64,000 nt of DNA, from contig NZ_NWVL01000031.1 of the NCBI RefSeq assembly GCF_002382885.1, forward strand, positions 1 to 64,000, in the 5' to 3' direction. Both the position numbers and the translations under genes were made by a program. Under the pieces are notes generated by a model. The model had not been told where the DNA came from. It ran no database searches and worked only from the letters and a program-made list of their open reading frames with translations. The DNA is from Streptomyces sp. WZ.A104 (GTDB lineage Bacteria > Actinomycetota > Actinomycetes > Streptomycetales > Streptomycetaceae). This document shows, in pieces, positions 35,027 through 45,300 of the stretch. The first letter of the stretch is position 1. Each line of letters starts with the position of its first letter.

Positions 35027-36343
35027 GTCCTCGTCGTCCCGGTCCCCGTTCTGGTTCGTATCCTGATCTCGGCCCTGGTTCGGGTCGCTGCCCTGTCGGC
35101 CGCCCGGCTGGTCCTGTTGCTGATCCCGCTCCCGGCCGGGCTGCTGTTCACCGCCGTTGCCGCCGTCGCCGACGTTCTCCGCCGGGCCGGAGGACGTCGG
35201 CGACGGGCCCGGCGTGCCGGCGGAGCTGGAGTCCGGGGAGAAGAGGATCATCCCCAGATACACGGCGGCCAGGAACGTCGCCGTTCCCGCGATGGCGCTG
35301 GCCACCCTCGGGCGGCGACGGATCGCCTCGCGCGTGCTGCGGCGGCGGGCGGGGGCGGACCGGGATGAGGTGTTGCGCCTTCGGCCCGTCGGCTGCGGCA
35401 GCCGGTACGTCGTGGGGCCCACGGGGGCGGCGGCGGAGGCGGGAGGCGCCGCCGGGAGGGACGTCGAGGGTGCGGGGGCCGGGCCGGAGGCGCGGTGGGA
35501 CGCGGGTGTCTGCATCGGGAGGGGCTCGGGCCGCCCCCGCCAGGCGTCGGTGCGGAACCAGTCGGAGACCTGCTGTGCGGTGGGCCGCTCCTCGGGCTGC
35601 TTGGCCAGCAGGCCCAGGAGATACGCGTCGAAGGCGGCGGAGATCTCCACGCCCCGCTGCCGCAGCGGGACCGGTGGGGTGTCGACGTGCTGATAGAGCG
35701 TCGCGGTCGCTGTGTCGGAACGGAACGGCGGTTGTCCGGCCAGCAGTTGGTAGATGACGCAGCCCAGGGAGTACATGTCGGAGGCGGAGTCGGCGGTGCG
35801 GCCGAGGGCGCGCTCGGGGGCCAAGTAGAGGCTGGTGCCCACGATCTGACCGGCCGTCGTCAGAGCGGTCGAGGGATCGTCGACGAACTGGGCGATGCCG
35901 AAGTCGCCGATCTTCACCGAACCGTCCGCGTCCAGCATCAGGTTGCCCGGTTTGATGTCCCGGTGGACGATGCCCTGCCGGTGCGCGGCGGCGAGCCCGG
36001 CGGCCGCCTGCCCCGCGATCTGCGCGACCTGCTCGGGGTGGACGCGTTCCTGGGCGGCCAGCAGGTCCCCGAGGCTCTGCCCCTCGACCAGCTCCATCAC
36101 CAGGAAGAACCGGTCCTCCCAGGCGCCGAAGTCGAACACGGCCACCAGGTGCGGGTGGCTGAGCCGGGCAGCGGTCTGCGCCTCCAGCCGGAAGCGGGCG
36201 GTCGACGAGGCGTCCGCCTGGTCCCCGAGCAGCAGTTTCACGGCCACGGCCCGGCCCAGCACCTCGTCCGCGGCGCGCCAGACCTCGCCCATGCCGCCAC
36301 GCCCGATGGGGGACACCAATCGGTACCGACCAGCTACCAGCAC
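35009..36343 (-). CDS. Membrane-anchored PknB-type serine/threonine protein kinase
   Basis: The 444-residue form starting at GTG 36341-36343 begins directly at the kinase fold. It shows IGRGGMGEVWRA, Lys in AVKLLL, HRDIKPGNL, DFGIAQ and APERALG, all catalytic motifs of Hanks-type kinases. One membrane segment follows at about residues 342-364 (IAGTATFLAAVYLGMILF). The tail is a low-complexity Gln/Asn/Asp-rich extracytoplasmic segment ending DDEDDERDD, with no PASTA domain. An upstream GTG at 36505 in frame would add 54 Pro-rich residues, so the start is uncertain. Confidence 0.88.
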   Translation of the reverse strand: MLVAGRYRLVSPIGRGGMGEVWRAADEVLGRAVAVKLLLGDQADASSTARFRLEAQTAARLSHPHLVAVFDFGAWEDRFFLVMELVEGQSLGDLLAAQERVHPEQVAQIAGQAAAGLAAAHRQGIVHRDIKPGNLMLDADGSVKIGDFGIAQFVDDPSTALTTAGQIVGTSLYLAPERALGRTADSASDMYSLGCVIYQLLAGQPPFRSDTATATLYQHVDTPPVPLRQRGVEISAAFDAYLLGLLAKQPEERPTAQQVSDWFRTDAWRGRPEPLPMQTPASHRASGPAPAPSTSLPAAPPASAAAPVGPTTYRLPQPTGRRRNTSSRSAPARRRSTREAIRRRPRVASAIAGTATFLAAVYLGMILFSPDSSSAGTPGPSPTSSGPAENVGDGGNGGEQQPGRERDQQQDQPGGRQGSDPNQGRDQDTNQNGDRDDEDDERDD

Positions 36344-36539
36344 CTGTACACCTATCTCGAAGGGCGGCCCGTACCGGCTGTCGGCCCACCTGGGGCCTGG
36401 GGTGTCCGGGGCGGTGGGGCGAACGACATGATCAGGATATCCGTCCGGGGACCCCGGATGCCCCCGACGGCCCCTTCGCCGGGCACGGCTGACGGACCGG
36501 CACACCCCCGGGGCCCGGCGCGGCTGCCGCCGGCCCGGG

Positions 36540-37256
36540 TCAGCCGATCAGCCAGGTGTGCGCGGCCTCGGCCGTGAAGGCAGACTGCCCGCCCGTGAAC
36601 AGCAGGTCGGCGGCCTCGAAGGCCGGGTCGGACGCGGTCTTCGGCACGTAGGGCACGGCGATGCACCGCATGCCCGCCGCGTGCGCGGCCGCCGCCCCCG
36701 GCGGGGCGTCCTCCAGCACCACGCAGTCGGCGGGTTCCGCCCCCATCCTGCGTGCCGTCTCCAGGAACACGTCCGGCTCGGGCTTGCCGCGGGGGACCTC
36801 CTCGGCGGAGACGTACAGCGGGATGTACGCGTCCAGCCCGGTGACCGCGAGCACCGCACCGATCGCGGCCCGGGACGATCCGGAGGCCACCGCCATCGGA
36901 ACCCCGGCGGCGTGCAGGCGTTCCACGAACGCCCGCATCTGCGGGAAGACGTCCGTCGAGGCCCCGGCGAGCTCCAGATACAGGGCGTTCTTCCCGGCGA
37001 GCAGTTCGTCGACCGGGGCGTCGATCCCGTACTCCGCGCGCAGGGCGGTCAGGGTCTCGCGGGTGCCGATCCCGATGAACCGGGTGTGCTCCTCCCAGCC
37101 GAAGTCCCGCACCCCGTACCGGGCGAGCAGCCGCCGACCCGCCTCGTAGTAGTTCGGCTCGCTGTCGACCAGCGTCCCGTCGAGATCGAAGACCACGTGG
37201 ACGGGGGCGGGGGAGGCGGGAACGGCCGCACGGCCGGCGGAGGGGTGCGAGGTCAT
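36540..37256 (-). CDS. HAD-superfamily hydrolase (phosphoglycolate phosphatase/beta-phosphoglucomutase-like)
   Basis: A 238-residue HAD subfamily IA enzyme. Motif I is FDLDGTLVDSEPNYY (residues 23-37) and motif II Ser lies in VASGSSRAAIG. Lys lies in PRGKPEPDVFLE, and motif III acidic residues in VLEDAPPGAAAA. The alpha-helical cap lies between motifs I and II. The substrate is probably a small sugar phosphate or similar but cannot be assigned. It stands between the kinase and an Lrp regulator, all on the minus strand with gaps of 40 bases or more. Confidence 0.88.
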   Translation of the reverse strand: MTSHPSAGRAAVPASPAPVHVVFDLDGTLVDSEPNYYEAGRRLLARYGVRDFGWEEHTRFIGIGTRETLTALRAEYGIDAPVDELLAGKNALYLELAGASTDVFPQMRAFVERLHAAGVPMAVASGSSRAAIGAVLAVTGLDAYIPLYVSAEEVPRGKPEPDVFLETARRMGAEPADCVVLEDAPPGAAAAHAAGMRCIAVPYVPKTASDPAFEAADLLFTGGQSAFTAEAAHTWLIG

Positions 37257-37296
37257 GACCCCAGCATCCCGCAGCAGGGACGGGCGGCCGGGCCGG

Positions 37297-37803
37297 TCAC
37301 TCGCGAGGGGCCCCCGGGCGCCCCTGGCTGCCGCCCGCCGCGCGTCCCACGGACTCCACCAGTGGCAGCACCCGGTGTGCCACCCGCTCGCGCAGCGCCA
37401 CTTCCGTCCGCGTCCTGACGACGCCCGGCAACTGGATCAGTCGCTGGATCACGTCCTCCAGGTGTCCGTTGTCCCGGGCGACGACACGGGTCAGGAGATC
37501 ACCGCCGCCCGTCGTCGAGAACGCCTCGATGATCTCGGGCACGGCCGCCAGCGCGTCGCCCACCTCCACCAGATGCCCCTGGGTGACCTCCAGGTGGACG
37601 AAGGCGAGCACCGGGTGGCCGAGGGCGGCGGGGGAGAGGGTCGGGCCCGTACCGGTGATCACACCGTCCCGCTCCAGCCGCTCCAGCCGCGCCTGGAGCG
37701 TGCCGCGGGCCACACCGAGGATGCGCGCGTACTCCCGGACGCTGGTGCGCGGCTGCTCGATCAGCAGCCGCAGGATCCGGGTGTCGAGCGCGTCCACCGC
37801 CAT
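37297..37803 (-). CDS. Lrp/AsnC-family transcriptional regulator
   Basis: A protein of 168 residues. The N-terminal AsnC helix-turn-helix is LDTRILRLLIEQPRTSVREY followed by LGVARGTLQARLERL. A RAM/ACT-like effector domain follows (about 75-150, FVHLEVTQGHLVEVGDAL and GGDLLTRVVARDN). A start three codons upstream at 37812 is equally possible: the GGAAGGG site lies close to that ATG and rather far from this one. It is divergent from the FUSC transporter gene and may regulate it, although the gap is long and no palindrome was recognised. Confidence 0.88.
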   Translation of the reverse strand: MAVDALDTRILRLLIEQPRTSVREYARILGVARGTLQARLERLERDGVITGTGPTLSPAALGHPVLAFVHLEVTQGHLVEVGDALAAVPEIIEAFSTTGGGDLLTRVVARDNGHLEDVIQRLIQLPGVVRTRTEVALRERVAHRVLPLVESVGRAAGGSQGRPGAPRE

Positions 37804-37812
37804 GATCCGCAT

Positions 37813-38137
37813 ATCCCTTCCGGCCCGTCCCCGTCGGCTTCAGCCGTTTCGACCCGACTGTACCCAGGTCACCCGCATCGCGCCGCGGTCCGGCCCTCCC
37901 CGCCGACCGCCGTCCACGCGTAGTCGCCAGGGATGTGGTCGTCCTTCCTTCCGGGTGGTCCGTTGGTCTGCTGATGGCCGACCATTCGGGTCGTGTGGTG
38001 GGCCATTGGTGCAGCGTTTTCCGCCTCGTTTGATCCATGGGTCCGGAGGATGCTCTTATATCTACGTCGATGGCGCTGCGGATCTCCGCGGCGCCTTTTT
38101 CATGCGAGCTCTGTGGCGACGCGGAAGGGGCAGAAGC
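37813..38137 (+). other. Divergent intergenic region and leader of the FUSC gene
   Basis: No conventional gene. A short frame starting ATG at 38049 (MLLYLRRWRCG) is preceded immediately by CCGGAGG. It contains adjacent rare TTA and CTA leucine codons and runs through the terminator at 38072-38100. CGGAG at 38044-38048 could pair with CTCCG in the terminator stem, giving an alternative structure. The arrangement suggests a regulated leader. Confidence 0.45.
38072..38100 (+). terminator. Intrinsic terminator in the FUSC leader (candidate attenuator)
   Basis: A 10-bp GC stem (GGCGCTGCGG with CCGCGGCGCC, one G-U pair), ATCT loop and five T residues make a textbook Rho-independent terminator on the plus strand. 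No plus-strand gene ends upstream within this gap, and the FUSC start lies only 38 bases downstream. Attenuation of FUSC is therefore the likely role. Confidence 0.75.
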
Positions 38138-39643
38138 GTGCTGAAGAGGGTGTTCGTGGCGCCGGACCCGGGGCGGGTGCGGCTGCGCTTCGCCGCCCGG
38201 GCGGTGCTCGGGATCGGCCTCGCGGTCGCGCTGTGCGGCCTCGCCGGTCTCTCGCTCGCCGCGGCCATCACGGGTGGCCTCGCGGCGCTTCTCGCCCTCT
38301 TCACCGTGACCGACCCGACGGTGCGCGGGCAGGCGGCCACCACGGCGCTGCTCCCCCTCGTCGGCCTGCCCCTCCTCGCCGTGGCCGCCGTGCTGCACGA
38401 CCAGCCGGTCGCCCGTGACCTGGCCTTCCTCACCGTGATGGGCGTGGGCGTGTACGCCCGGCGCTGGGGGCCGCGCGGGCACGCGCTGGGCGTCTTCGCG
38501 TTCATGACGTTCTTCGCCGCCCAGTTCCTGCACACCGTCCCCGAGCAGCTGCCCGAGCTGTACGTGGCCGTTGTGCTGTCCCTGTGCGTCTCGTCCGCCG
38601 TGCGGTTCGGGCTGTGGTGCTACGAGCGGCGGCTGCCCGTCGCGGCGGCGCCCGCACCCCCGGAGGGCCGCGGACTGGCCCGGATCACCACCCGGCAGGC
38701 CGTGCAGGCCACACTGGGCGGGGCCTTCGCGCTGGGGCTCGGGCAGGTGCTGTCGGACCAGCGGTGGTACTGGGCCGTCGGCGCCACCTGGTGGGTCTTC
38801 GTCAACACCACCTCGCGCGGGGAGACGCTCGTACGGGGATTCCGGCGGGTCCTGGGAACGGTCATCGGCATCGTCGCCGGATTCGCCGTGGCCATTCCCC
38901 TCGACGGCGCGGGTGCCCCGACCGCTGCCATCGTCGCGGTCTGCGTCTTCGGGATCTTCTACACGGCGGCGGTCTCGTACAGCTGGATGATGTTCTTCGT
39001 GACGGTGATGGTGGGCATGCTCTACGGCGTCCTGGGCGTGCTGGACGCCTCGCTGCTGTGGCTGCGCGTCGCGGAGACCGCCGTCGGGTCGCTCGGCGCG
39101 GTGATCGCCGTGCTGCTCGTCCTGCCCGTCACGACCCATGCCATCACCGACGCGTGGATCCAGAAGGCCCTGCGGTGCGTGCACACCTGCACGGCCGAGG
39201 CCGCCGACCGCCTCGCCGGTTCGACGGTCGCCGACCCCGGGCCCCGCATCGCTGAGCTTGAACTTCTGCTGGGGCGGGTACGGCTCTCCCTCGCGCCCCT
39301 GGTTCACCCACTCAACCCACTTCGCGCCCGCAAGGCTCGCGCCCGCAAGGTCCTGGCTCTCCTCGACGACTGCGCCCGCGAGGTCCGCGGCCTGGCCCTC
39401 GTCGCGGCCGACCCGGACGCCTCGCACGACGACCGCCTCACGGCTGCCTGCTGGCGGGTCCAGTCCGCGGTCGAGGTTCTCACCTCACCCCGGCCCGGCG
39501 CGATCCCGGCCGCACTTGCCCACGCGCACCGCTGCACCGCGGCGGATCCCGCCCTTGCCCACCTCCACGACCTGGAACGCGCCCTCACCGAACTCGTCAG
39601 CCCGCTCAGCCACGCCCCTTACACGACGTCGATGAACACCTGA
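38138..39643 (+). CDS. FUSC-family membrane protein (putative aromatic/xenobiotic exporter)
   Basis: A 501-residue protein with two blocks of about six hydrophobic segments each (residues 20-170 and about 225-345). A soluble helical C-terminal domain follows (about 355-501, with LDDCAREVRGLALVAADPD). This is the fusaric-acid-resistance/YccS-like layout. The GTG at 38138 was chosen because GGAAGGGG lies 9 bases upstream; an ATG at 38102 directly follows the terminator T-run and has no such site. Part of its C-terminus is echoed by a remnant at 62235-62400, beyond the biosynthetic cluster. Confidence 0.85.
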   Translation: MLKRVFVAPDPGRVRLRFAARAVLGIGLAVALCGLAGLSLAAAITGGLAALLALFTVTDPTVRGQAATTALLPLVGLPLLAVAAVLHDQPVARDLAFLTVMGVGVYARRWGPRGHALGVFAFMTFFAAQFLHTVPEQLPELYVAVVLSLCVSSAVRFGLWCYERRLPVAAAPAPPEGRGLARITTRQAVQATLGGAFALGLGQVLSDQRWYWAVGATWWVFVNTTSRGETLVRGFRRVLGTVIGIVAGFAVAIPLDGAGAPTAAIVAVCVFGIFYTAAVSYSWMMFFVTVMVGMLYGVLGVLDASLLWLRVAETAVGSLGAVIAVLLVLPVTTHAITDAWIQKALRCVHTCTAEAADRLAGSTVADPGPRIAELELLLGRVRLSLAPLVHPLNPLRARKARARKVLALLDDCAREVRGLALVAADPDASHDDRLTAACWRVQSAVEVLTSPRPGAIPAALAHAHRCTAADPALAHLHDLERALTELVSPLSHAPYTTSMNT

Positions 39644-40528
39644 AGTCCGCAGTGGCATATCGCCGGACCGTCGGCAGTGGACCATCATGAAGACGGGCGG
39701 GGAGGCTGGCCCCACGGATCGAGGAGCAGTACGCGCGGGCCAAGGGACGTATCCGCCGCCGCGCGTGAACGCTTGAAGCAGGCCGCTGCTGCGATCCCTC
39801 CGCGCATGTCCGCTCAGCCGTCCGTCGGCACGCTGGCCGAGTTGGTCCAGGCGCGGCCGACACCACCGGCTTTGTGGTCCTGCACCGCTCGGCGGAGATC
39901 CTGGAAGGCCGCTTTCTGCCGTTCTCCCGATCCGGACCGCGTCACCGAGTAGTGCCTTGCCCAGCGGTTCCCGATCAGTGGGACTCCCAGGCCCGTCAAC
40001 CTCGCTCTGCCCGCAGCCAGTGCCTGTCTCTACGGCATCGTCCATGCCGCCCCCACAGGAGCAGGGCGCCCCCAGTGGTGGATGCCGGGTCGGCTCCCTC
40101 GTACGCGGTGATTCCGGACTCTTCGGCCTCGGGGGAGGGCACCGGGACTTCGCACCGCTTCGGCGAATGGCCGGTGGGGCCCAGCAGTAGTCCGCTGCGC
40201 CCGTGCCGGCATGTGGCGTCCCGCATCCGTATGTCCGACCCACCCAAACCCCTGCCTCCCCGCATCTCTTGTACCGCCGCGCCGCGCGGTCTGGAGGGTG
40301 ACCAGCGTCATGCGCGGGTGTGTACGTAGGTCCAATGTCTTCGCGGATCCAGCGTGTTTGGATCTTGCCTGGATCGCGGGTCGTGGATAAGGGGAACGGC
40401 CAACCGGATTGGTTCCGAGCCATTCTGAATGGCCATCGGGAGACGAGACGCCTGCCCGGCGGGACACCCGGCAGCCGCCGCCACCGTCCGCGCAGTCGCG
40501 AAGAGATCTCTGGAGAGAAAGTGGCTCG
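39644..40528. other. 885-base gene-poor junction upstream of the biosynthetic cluster
   Basis: No gene can be supported. Short frames on both strands have no recognisable domains. Codon-position bias typical of this genome is weak here, suggesting decayed or regulatory DNA at the left border of an inserted cluster. The promoter of the large plus-strand operon must lie near its right end. GGAGAG at about 40512-40517 is the probable ribosome binding site of the first gene. Confidence 0.5.
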
Positions 40529-42325
40529 ATGATCGACATCCAGCAGCAGGTACCGCACACCGGGGCGCCCGCACACTGCCTGAACGACCTGTTCGCCGTG
40601 CACGCGGCGGCGGTTCCAGGGGCTCCCGCCGTCACGCAGGCCGACCAGACCCTGACCTACGGCGAACTGCGCGACCGAGCGCTCCGGCTGGGCGCCCGCC
40701 TGCGTGGTCGTGGTGTTGGTCCCGACGTCGTGGTGGGTCTCCACGTCGAACGCTCCCTCGACATGATCGTCGGCATGCTCGGCATCCTTGAGGCCGGTGG
40801 CGCTTACCTGCCGCTGCGCACCGATGATCCCGTCGAGCGGGTGGCGGGCATCCTCAAGGACTCCGGGGCCGCGTCCGTGATCACCTCGGCTGCCACCCAC
40901 GAGCGGCTGGCAGCCTTCGGTGACGCGCGGGTCAGGGTGGACGTCGCGTATCCGGCCCCGGCGCCCGGTGCCTTCCACGGGCCGCGGCCCACCGCGGAGA
41001 ACCTGGCGTACGTCATTTACACCTCGGGGACCACGGGCGCTCCCAAGGGCGTCGCCGTCCCGCACCGGGCCGCCGAGCGCATCGTCCGCACCGGCGTCTA
41101 CGCCGACTTCGGGTCGCAGGAGACGTTCCTGCAGATCTGCCCGCTCTCCTTCGACGCCCACGTACTCGAGGTCTGGGGCTCGCTCGCCAACGGCGGGCAC
41201 CTGGTCCTGCACCCGAACAGCCGGGTGTCGGCCGAATCGGTCATGGAGACCGTGCGCGCCCACAGCGTCACCGCCCTGTGGCTCACGCCGACCGTGTTCA
41301 ACCAGGTCGTCGACGAGGGCCTGTTCGAGGGATCCGGGCTCCGCCAGGTCGTCATCGGCGGCGAGGTGGTGTCGACGCCGCACCTCGCCCGGGCGATGCA
41401 GACGACGGACATCCGCTTCTCCAACGGTTACGGGCCCACCGAGGCAGGCGTGTTCACCTGCTGCCGCGTGTTCGAGGAGGCCGACCTGGCGTACTCGCCG
41501 CCCCCGGTCGGAGCACCGCTGCCCGGCACCCGGGTCTGGGTCGTGGACGCCGAGGGGAAGCAGGTGCCGGAAGGGGAACTCGGCGAGCTGTACATCGGCG
41601 GTGACGCGCTCGCGCACGGCTACCACGGGCGGCCCGACCTGACCGGGAAGAGCTTCATCCCCGACCCGTTCGGCGGCGCCCCGGATGAGCGGGTCTACAA
41701 GTCTGGGGATCTGGCCCGGGCGCTGCCGGGCGGCCTGATCCAGGTCATCGGCCGCATCGACAGTCAGGTCAAGATCCGGGGCAACCGGGTCGAACTGACC
41801 GAGGTCGAATCGGCGCTGCTGGCGGCGCCCGGGGTGCGGCAGGCCGCCGTGGTCGACAAGCCGCAGGGCGGTGAGCGGGTACTCGCCGCCTACATCGTCC
41901 CCGCGGAGGGCGCGGCACCGACCGTGGCCGAGCTGCGCGGCCTGCTCGCCGAGCGGCTGCCCGACTACATGATCCCGTCGGAGCTGTTCCGGCTGGACCG
42001 GATCCCGCTGACGAGCAACGGCAAGGCGGACCGCAGCGCATTGCGCCAGGGCACCGACGGCACACGCCTGGAACTGGGGGTCGCCTTCCGCCCGGCGGCC
42101 ACGGACCTGGAGGGCACGCTCAGCGCCATCTGGGCCGAGGTGCTGACAACCCCATCCGTCGGCGTCGACGACAACTACTTCGACCTGGGCGGTACGTCGA
42201 TCTCCATCAAGCAGGCGCACCAGCGCATCCAGGACGAGCTGGGGATCCGGCTGTCCCTCGTTTCGATGTTCGAGTACCCCACCGTGCGGCTCCTGGCCGA
42301 AGCGATCGCCAACTCTGAGGTGTAG
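40529..42325 (+). CDS. NRPS loading-type protein: adenylation and peptidyl carrier domains
   Basis: A 598-residue A-PCP didomain. The adenylation domain (about 15-515) has VIYTSGTTGAPKGV (A3), FDAHVLEVWG (A4), NGYGPTEAG (A5), YKSGDLARAL (A7), GRIDSQVKIRGNRVEL (A8) and the A10 Lys in NGKADR. The PCP (about 525-595) has the phosphopantetheine Ser at about 557 in DLGGTSI. Aligning by eye to GrsA gives a pocket code close to D-A-L-W-V-G-G-V-F, resembling valine codes, so valine or a related branched residue is the tentative substrate. There is no condensation domain, which fits an initiating module feeding the next gene's ketosynthase. Confidence 0.9.
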   Translation: MIDIQQQVPHTGAPAHCLNDLFAVHAAAVPGAPAVTQADQTLTYGELRDRALRLGARLRGRGVGPDVVVGLHVERSLDMIVGMLGILEAGGAYLPLRTDDPVERVAGILKDSGAASVITSAATHERLAAFGDARVRVDVAYPAPAPGAFHGPRPTAENLAYVIYTSGTTGAPKGVAVPHRAAERIVRTGVYADFGSQETFLQICPLSFDAHVLEVWGSLANGGHLVLHPNSRVSAESVMETVRAHSVTALWLTPTVFNQVVDEGLFEGSGLRQVVIGGEVVSTPHLARAMQTTDIRFSNGYGPTEAGVFTCCRVFEEADLAYSPPPVGAPLPGTRVWVVDAEGKQVPEGELGELYIGGDALAHGYHGRPDLTGKSFIPDPFGGAPDERVYKSGDLARALPGGLIQVIGRIDSQVKIRGNRVELTEVESALLAAPGVRQAAVVDKPQGGERVLAAYIVPAEGAAPTVAELRGLLAERLPDYMIPSELFRLDRIPLTSNGKADRSALRQGTDGTRLELGVAFRPAATDLEGTLSAIWAEVLTTPSVGVDDNYFDLGGTSISIKQAHQRIQDELGIRLSLVSMFEYPTVRLLAEAIANSEV

Positions 42326-42329
42326 AAAA

Positions 42330-45300
42330 GTGACCACTCCTTCGAACACGGGCCGCCCGGACATCGCGGTCGTCGGCATGGCCGCCGTCTTGCCCGGGGC
42401 CCCCGACCTCGACGCCTTCTGGTCCCTCGTACGCGAGGGCCGTGAGGCCGTCACACACGGCTCGCCCCGTGTCGTCGAAGACGGGACGGGACGCCGCTGG
42501 GTGCGGGCCCGCGGTGTCATGGACGGTGTGAAGGACTTCGATGCGGAGTTCTTCGGCATACCGAAGCGCGAGGCGGAGGTGCTCGATCCGCAGCACCGCC
42601 ACTTCCTGCAGTGTGCGTGGAACGCCATGGAGGACGCGGGCTACGACCCGTACCGGATCGGTGAGGACGTCGCCGTCTACTCCTCGGTGGGCCCCAACAC
42701 CTACTACGAGAGCCGGGACTTCGGGCCCCGCTCGGCGGCCGAGCGCATGCTCATCCAGCTCTCCAACGGCCCGGACACCCTGCCGACGCGCATCTCCTAC
42801 AAGCTCGGTCTGACCGGCGAGAGCGTCAACGTCCAGTCGGCCTGCTCCTCGGCCGCCGTCGCCGTGCACCTGGCCTGCGAGGCGCTGCGCGAGGGCCGGG
42901 CGGGCACCGCACTCGTCGGCGCGGCCAGCATTGGCACCGCCGACACCCTGGCCTACGAGCACCAGGACGGGTTCATCCTGTCGGCGGACGGCAGCACCCG
43001 TGCATACGACAGCAAGGGGTCCGGCTACGTCGAGGGGGACGGTGTGGGCGTCCTGGTCCTGCGGCGCCTGGCGGACGCGCAGCGTGACGGCGACCACATC
43101 CACGCCGTCATCAAGGGCAGCGCGGTCAACAACGACGGCCGCGCCAAGGCGGGCTTCTCCGCTCCCAGCATCGAGGGCCAGTCGCGAGTGATCCGTACCG
43201 CACTGGAGGCATCCGGGGTGCAGGCCGAGTCCATCGGTCTGCTGGAAGGACACGGCACCGGCACGCTCGTCGGCGACCCGATCGAGGTCCGCGGCCTGAC
43301 ACGCGCCTACAAGTCGTTCACCTCGAAGACCGGTTACGTCTCGCTCGGTTCGGTGAAGGCGAACATCGGCCACCTCTGCTTCGCGTCCGGCATCGCAGGG
43401 CTCCTCAAGGCGATCCTGTGCCTCAAGCACGCCGAACTCCCGCCCATGGCCGTGCTCGACGAGATCAACCCGGACATCGACCTCGACGCCACCCCCTTCT
43501 ACATCAACCGCACGCTGAGGCCGTGGGAAGCCGAGGTCAGGCGCGCCGGGGTGAGCTGCTTCGGCATGGGCGGCACCAACGCCCACTTCGTGCTGGAGCA
43601 GGCCCCCGAGCCGCAGCCGCGCGCGGAAACGGCCGACACCGACGGCCCGTACGCGGTTCTGCTGTCCGGCCGCACCGAGCAGGCGCTGCGTCAGGTCAAG
43701 GAGCGGATGCGCGAGTTCGTCGCCGCCCGCCCGGATACCGACCTGGCCGACCTCGCCTTCACCCTCGCCGCGGGCCGCCGTCCGCTGGCCCACCGGTGGG
43801 CCGCCGCCGTGGCTTCGACGGCCGAACTGGAGCAGGCGCTCACCGGCCCGGAGAACGATGCCGCCGCCGGGAGCACTGAGGGGGGCGGCACGGCCGCGGC
43901 CGTCGCGGGCGAGTGGGCCGCCGGGGGGAACCCGGACTGGAAGGCCGCCTTCGCGGCCCGCAGGCCCCGTCGCATCGCTCTGCCCACCTACCCCTGGCAG
44001 GGCGAACGGCTGTGGATCGAACCGTCGGCCGGGGAGAGCGCGAGCGGTGCCCTGTTGGAGCCCGAGGAGCAGGCGCCGCTCGCCGACTGGCTGTACCGGC
44101 CGGTGTGGACCAGGACCTCGCTGCCCCGCCCGTACCACCGGGGCGATCTGCCCGGCACCGACGGGGCCGCCCTCGTGATCGGCGACGGCCGCCCGATGAC
44201 CGAGTCCGTCCGCGACGAGCTGGACGCCGCCGGCCTGACCTGCGTACTGGTCGAGCCGGGCACCGAGTTCGAGGCGGACCGGGAGCGCCGCCGGGTACGA
44301 GTGCGGCCTGCGCACGCCGAGGACGCGGCCCGCCTGGTGGAATGGGCGGTCGCCGAGGGCGGCCCCGTCCGCAAGGTCGTGCACCTGAGCTCGTACGGCG
44401 GCCGGGCCGCCGACAGCCAGGAGGGCATTGCCCTGGGTGCGCTCAGCATGCTCAACCTGGTCCGGGCGCTCACCGGCGCGGCCCAGACTCCCGAGATCTG
44501 GGTGGTCACCGAGAACGCGCAGCCCGCCCAGGGCGAGCCAACCGCCCTGGACCTGGAGGCCGCCGCACTACTCGGGCTGTGCCGGGTCGTCCCGCAGGAG
44601 CACAGCGGGATCAGCTGCCACTGCGTGGACTTCTCGGCCGGGAGCCTGCCGACCGACGTGGTCCCGCGTCTGCTGGCCGAGATGTCCACGGGCCAGCAGG
44701 AGCTGGAGGTCGTCTACCGGGGTGAAGACCGCCTGATCAGCACGGTGGAGCGGGTCGAGGCCGAGCCCGGCCTGCCCGCCCCGTTGCAGACCGACGGGGT
44801 CTACCTGATTACCGGTGGCCTCGGCCGGATCGGCCTCACCATCGCCGAGCAGTTCGCCCGCACCACCCGGGTCCGGCTGGCCCTGGTCTCGCGTGGCGGA
44901 CTTGACCCGGCCGACACCGGAGGCCGCGGGCAGGCCGTGCGCGCGCTGCGGGAACTCGGCGCCGAGGTAAGGGTGTTCGCCGCCGACGTGGCGGACGAGC
45001 AGCAGATGGAACAGGTAGTCGAGCAGGTCACCGAGGAGTGGGGACCAGTCAACGGTGTGGTCCACTCGGCCGGCATCGAGGAAGGCCGTAACTTCTCCCT
45101 GCTCGCCGACACGACCACCGAGCGGGCAATCGAGGCCCTGCGCCCGAAGGTGCCGGGCATCGCCGCCCTCGACCGGGCCACCCGGGCCCAGCCGCTCGAC
45201 TTCTGTCTCGTCTGTTCCAGCCTCGACACCCTGCTCGGCGGCATCGCCTTCGGTATCTACACCGCGGCCAACCGCTACCTGGACAGCTACGCCCACTGGA

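Noticed and set aside
39814-39999. Small minus-strand frame in the gene-poor junction (61 codons)
   Set aside because: No recognised family, no ribosome binding site and no conserved neighbour; coding cannot be supported.
39485-42628. A 1047-codon minus-strand open frame opposite the NRPS gene
   Set aside because: No recognisable motif, while the plus strand shows all adenylation motifs. It is a shadow of the NRPS gene.
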